Below, piece by piece: positions 62,701 to 64,000 of a stretch of DNA of 64,000 bases (position 1 is the stretch's first letter; each line of letters starts with the position of its first letter). The stretch is taken from positions 95,467 through 159,466 of the forward strand of contig DBGO01000002.1 of NCBI GenBank assembly GCA_002295925.1, given 5' to 3'. The DNA is from Flavobacteriales bacterium UBA852. Lineage in GTDB: Bacteria > Bacteroidota > Bacteroidia > Flavobacteriales_E > Vicingaceae. The notes beneath the pieces are model-generated. The model saw only the letters and a program-made list of their open reading frames with translations, did not search any database and was not told the origin of the DNA. Made by a program: the position numbers and the translations under genes.

Positions 62701-62754
62701 TTGAACATTGGTTTAATCAAACCAATAGAATTACTCAGAAATCAGTTTAACTAA
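59722..62754 (+). CDS. M1-family metallopeptidase with barrel-like C-terminus
   Basis: 1,010 residues. Signal peptide ends SLFAQ. M1 aminopeptidase N-terminal beta domain, exopeptidase-like motif GGGMEYP (345-351; classical enzymes have GAMEN), then zinc site HEVGH (371-375) with the third ligand Glu394 in WMDEGLNSFNENRY. A helical domain follows to about 560. The last ~400 residues are strand-rich and end FTLNIGLIKPIELLRNQFN, with repeated aromatic strand patterns (GYANFYYHYYPKSLFHEIEL) like an outer-membrane barrel. That is not part of ordinary M1 enzymes. No T9SS domain. LpxH overlaps the stop. Confidence 0.85.
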   Translation: MKKITIILSLLFFSIGSLFAQLQSAYFQQEVNYKIDVRLDDTLHFLHGHETIEYKNNSHETINYIYFHLWPNAYKNYHTALAKQLLENKNSSLFTANENDLGYIDSLAFKSNGKLLEWENYLDYEDVIILYLNEPLFPGESVTISTPFRVKIPSGKISRLGHIGQSYQITQWYPKPAVFDRSGWHPMPYLNQGEFYSEYGSFDVKITLPKNYVVGATGDLVNGEEELAWLNKKVEETKAITAFNTENPWIFPKSDTVYKTLHYHQEKVHDFAWFADKRYHVLKGEVTLPHTKRKVTTWAMFTDIEPELWMNAIEYINDAAYYYSLWNGDYPYNQITAVDGSISAGGGMEYPNVTVIGSTGNKFMFEETVIHEVGHNWFYGILGSNERDHPWMDEGLNSFNENRYIETKYPNAKFYEMLGLPKKIADFFDLAHYKHKYYYYISYLLPASLNIDQPIEEKSQNYTSLNYGAIVYSKSALVFDYLKAYLGDSLFDHCMQTYFEKWKFKHPLPKDLREIFEKETQQDLSWFFDDILKTTGKIDLKIIKTKPDTANPNNILVKVKNKGDIKGIPFSVSAVKNDSVVATRWYMPNDEQVYFSFPNVDYDKLEIDATDEIPEIKQNNNQLNAKGLFKKTEPLKLQFLFSLQNKNKTQLFFTPLLGWNNYDKFMPGIAFYNASIPFKKFEYIVSPMYGTGSGKLNGYANFYYHYYPKSLFHEIELGIKNAKFTYGNNPVTTSYIKNAPFVRLHFKKSYPRSHSKAYLQYRFININEEQPVFFTLQNNDGSSTSFYDKNTINYQINELGIYLKNNDLLSPYSASAVFQYNPDFLRLNATANFKFAYRKPGNGLNIRFFVGTFIFNNNANPRFNFGLAGNTDYTYDLVYLGRTETSGILNQQFYVNDGGFKNPVSVAGGNKWLTALNIESSTPIKLIGLYGDVGLVANEIRNNDGDLVDDVSSPVYDAGVSLNLIPKMFQIYFPVIISSDLNQLSYAEKIRFTLNIGLIKPIELLRNQFN

Positions 62755-63512
62755 TGCAGTTACCCGAAAATAAAAAAATTTATTTTGCCTCCGATTTTCA
62801 TTTGGGTGTCCCCGATGAAAAAAGCTCAAAAGCACGTGAAAAAAAAGTTGTCCGGTGGTTGGACATGGTTTCAAAAGATGCTGCCGAAATATTTTTAGTG
62901 GGTGATATTTTTGATTTTTGGTTTGAATACAAATATGCCGTTCCGCGCGGCTATGTAAGATTATTGGGCAAGCTTGCCGAATTATCGGACAAAGGCATTA
63001 AAATTCATATTTTTACCGGAAACCACGATATGTGGATTTTTGATTATTTGCCCAAAGAAATTGGCGCTCAACTCTACCGTGAACCAATTGTGCGAAGCAT
63101 CAACGGGAAAAAATTATATATCGGCCACGGCGACGGTTTAGGTCCCGGCGATTACGGTTATAAATTCATAAAAAAAGTTTTTGCCAATAAATTTTGTCAA
63201 TGGGCATTTGCGCGGTTACATCCTAATTTCGGGATAGGTTTGGCCAATTATTTCTCTCATAAAAGCCGTAAAGTTAATGCCGAAAATGATTTGAAATTTT
63301 TAGGTGAAGAAAACGAATGGTTGGCTATTTATTGTAAGGAATATTTACAAAAAGAACACATTGATTTTTTTATTTTCGGGCATCGTCATCTTCCATTAGA
63401 AATTAAAGTTGGGGAAAACTCTGTTTATTTCAACTTGGGCGAATGGATAAATCATTTCACTTATGCAGTTTTTGACGGCAATAAAGTTGAACTAAAAAAG
63501 TTTAGTGATTAA
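62754..63512 (+). CDS. lpxH: UDP-2,3-diacylglucosamine diphosphatase (LpxH)
   Basis: Lipid A biosynthesis enzyme cleaving UDP-2,3-diacylglucosamine to lipid X. 252 residues with the calcineurin-like metal motifs ASDFHLG (Asp14, His16), LVGDIFDFW (Asp51), TGNHDMW (Asn90, His91), GHGDGLGPGD and FGHRHLP. The DFW and GPGD patterns are those of the Bacteroidota LpxH subfamily. Peripheral inner-membrane enzyme. Start overlaps the M1 peptidase stop (TAATG). Confidence 0.93.
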   Translation: MQLPENKKIYFASDFHLGVPDEKSSKAREKKVVRWLDMVSKDAAEIFLVGDIFDFWFEYKYAVPRGYVRLLGKLAELSDKGIKIHIFTGNHDMWIFDYLPKEIGAQLYREPIVRSINGKKLYIGHGDGLGPGDYGYKFIKKVFANKFCQWAFARLHPNFGIGLANYFSHKSRKVNAENDLKFLGEENEWLAIYCKEYLQKEHIDFFIFGHRHLPLEIKVGENSVYFNLGEWINHFTYAVFDGNKVELKKFSD

Positions 63513-63596
63513 GCTCTTTTTCTTATAAAATATTAAAAAAAGACTTGAGTTTAATGATGAAATTGACAGAAATGATAATGAATTAAATTTTTTGAA

Positions 63597-64000
63597 ATGT
63601 ATAAGTTAGTTTTTTTATTTGGTATTTTATTTATAACATTTAACTCATACTCTCAATGTGATTATAAACTCGTTAGAGGTGAAGAAATAAAAAAAATCAA
63701 AAAAGAACCTGTAAGACTAATTATTTATGCTGAACTGTATACGGACACAATTGATATGAGCGATTCTGCATCTTTCTTTAATAATAAAATTTGTTTAAAA
63801 TTAAATGTTGACACTATTGATTTAAGCTGGAGAAAATTTGAAGTTTATAAAGTAAATTGTTTTAAAAAATTATATCGCATTAGGTATAAAAATGTATATT
63901 TTTATTTAAATGATTTCTATCGTCTTGAGGATTATGAGTGGTTACAAGAATACAGCATCAAAAGTTTTTGGATATCTGTAGTACTCCCCATTTTTAGTAC
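63597..64000 (+). CDS. Hypothetical secreted protein (3' truncated)
   Basis: 134 codons to the window edge with no stop. Signal peptide MYKLVFLFGILFITFNSYSQ, then CDYKLVRGEEIKKIKKEPVR and strand-helix segments (RLIIYAELYTDTIDM, LDYEW-like FYRLEDYEWLQE). No lipobox (YSQC lacks the small residues before Cys), so a soluble or surface protein. AT-rich. No family recognised. Confidence 0.55.
   Translation, partial: MYKLVFLFGILFITFNSYSQCDYKLVRGEEIKKIKKEPVRLIIYAELYTDTIDMSDSASFFNNKICLKLNVDTIDLSWRKFEVYKVNCFKKLYRIRYKNVYFYLNDFYRLEDYEWLQEYSIKSFWISVVLPIFS

Noticed and set aside
1..64000. CRISPR arrays, tRNA/rRNA genes, insertion sequences, prophage
   Set aside because: No direct-repeat array, cloverleaf, transposase motif or phage gene was seen on either strand.

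Overview
This window is from a low-GC (roughly one third G+C) Bacteroidota chromosome, most likely a free-living or environmental member. Three things point there. At least seven secreted proteins end in a type IX secretion system (T9SS) type A sorting domain. Recognisable promoters follow the Bacteroidota pattern (TTG or TTTG, 19-20 bases, then TAnnTTTG) rather than the E. coli one, and Shine-Dalgarno sites are almost absent. Gene families typical of the phylum are present: a long GAPDH, fused IcmF, SPOR-like repeats and a PorT/TPR-style envelope. I see no rRNA, tRNA, insertion sequence, prophage or CRISPR array.

Layout. 1-2969: the end of an HlyD adaptor, a TolC-type channel and a beta carbonic anhydrase. 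3038-8062 (minus): a C10 protease behind a compact operon upp - membrane protein - HAD phosphatase - tsaE - ald. 8197-11423: an ECF sigma module (lipoprotein, sigma factor, membrane partner, second lipoprotein) with a shared upstream box. 11493-22113: an envelope beta-barrel plus a 1040-residue TPR protein, FtsE, a glycosyltransferase, CorA, a GNAT-nitrilase fusion and a secreted hydrolase. 22187-32665: an orphan AT-rich protein, IcmF (adenosylcobalamin-dependent mutase), a CoA-binding protein, a cold-shock protein, a 44-residue membrane peptide, GAPDH, a response regulator and a porin / FMN-binding / membrane-protein trio. 32804-38596: RdgB, a WecE-like aminotransferase, a secreted serine protease and a membrane ferritin-VIT iron transporter.

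38634-42857 is the most coherent system. A promoter box sits immediately before a cobalamin riboswitch, followed by two T9SS-exported surface proteins (the first DUF4465/BtuH-like) and a BtuB-like TonB-dependent receptor. Together they look like a B12-scavenging locus that could feed the B12-dependent IcmF 12 kb upstream. It is followed at 43020-47969 by two paralogous beta-barrel/thrombospondin-3 proteins flanking a repeat protein. The flanked protein and the second barrel end in SPOR-like domains. I could not match this set to a named system.

47980-64000 holds two lipoproteins, a subtilase, P5C dehydrogenase (PruA), a secreted lipase-like hydrolase, a TPR-SpoIIE phosphatase, a START-like protein, PyrE facing a Nudix hydrolase across 7 bp, an M1 peptidase with a barrel-like C-terminus, LpxH and a truncated hypothetical protein. 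Family calls come from motifs read by eye. No database search was run.
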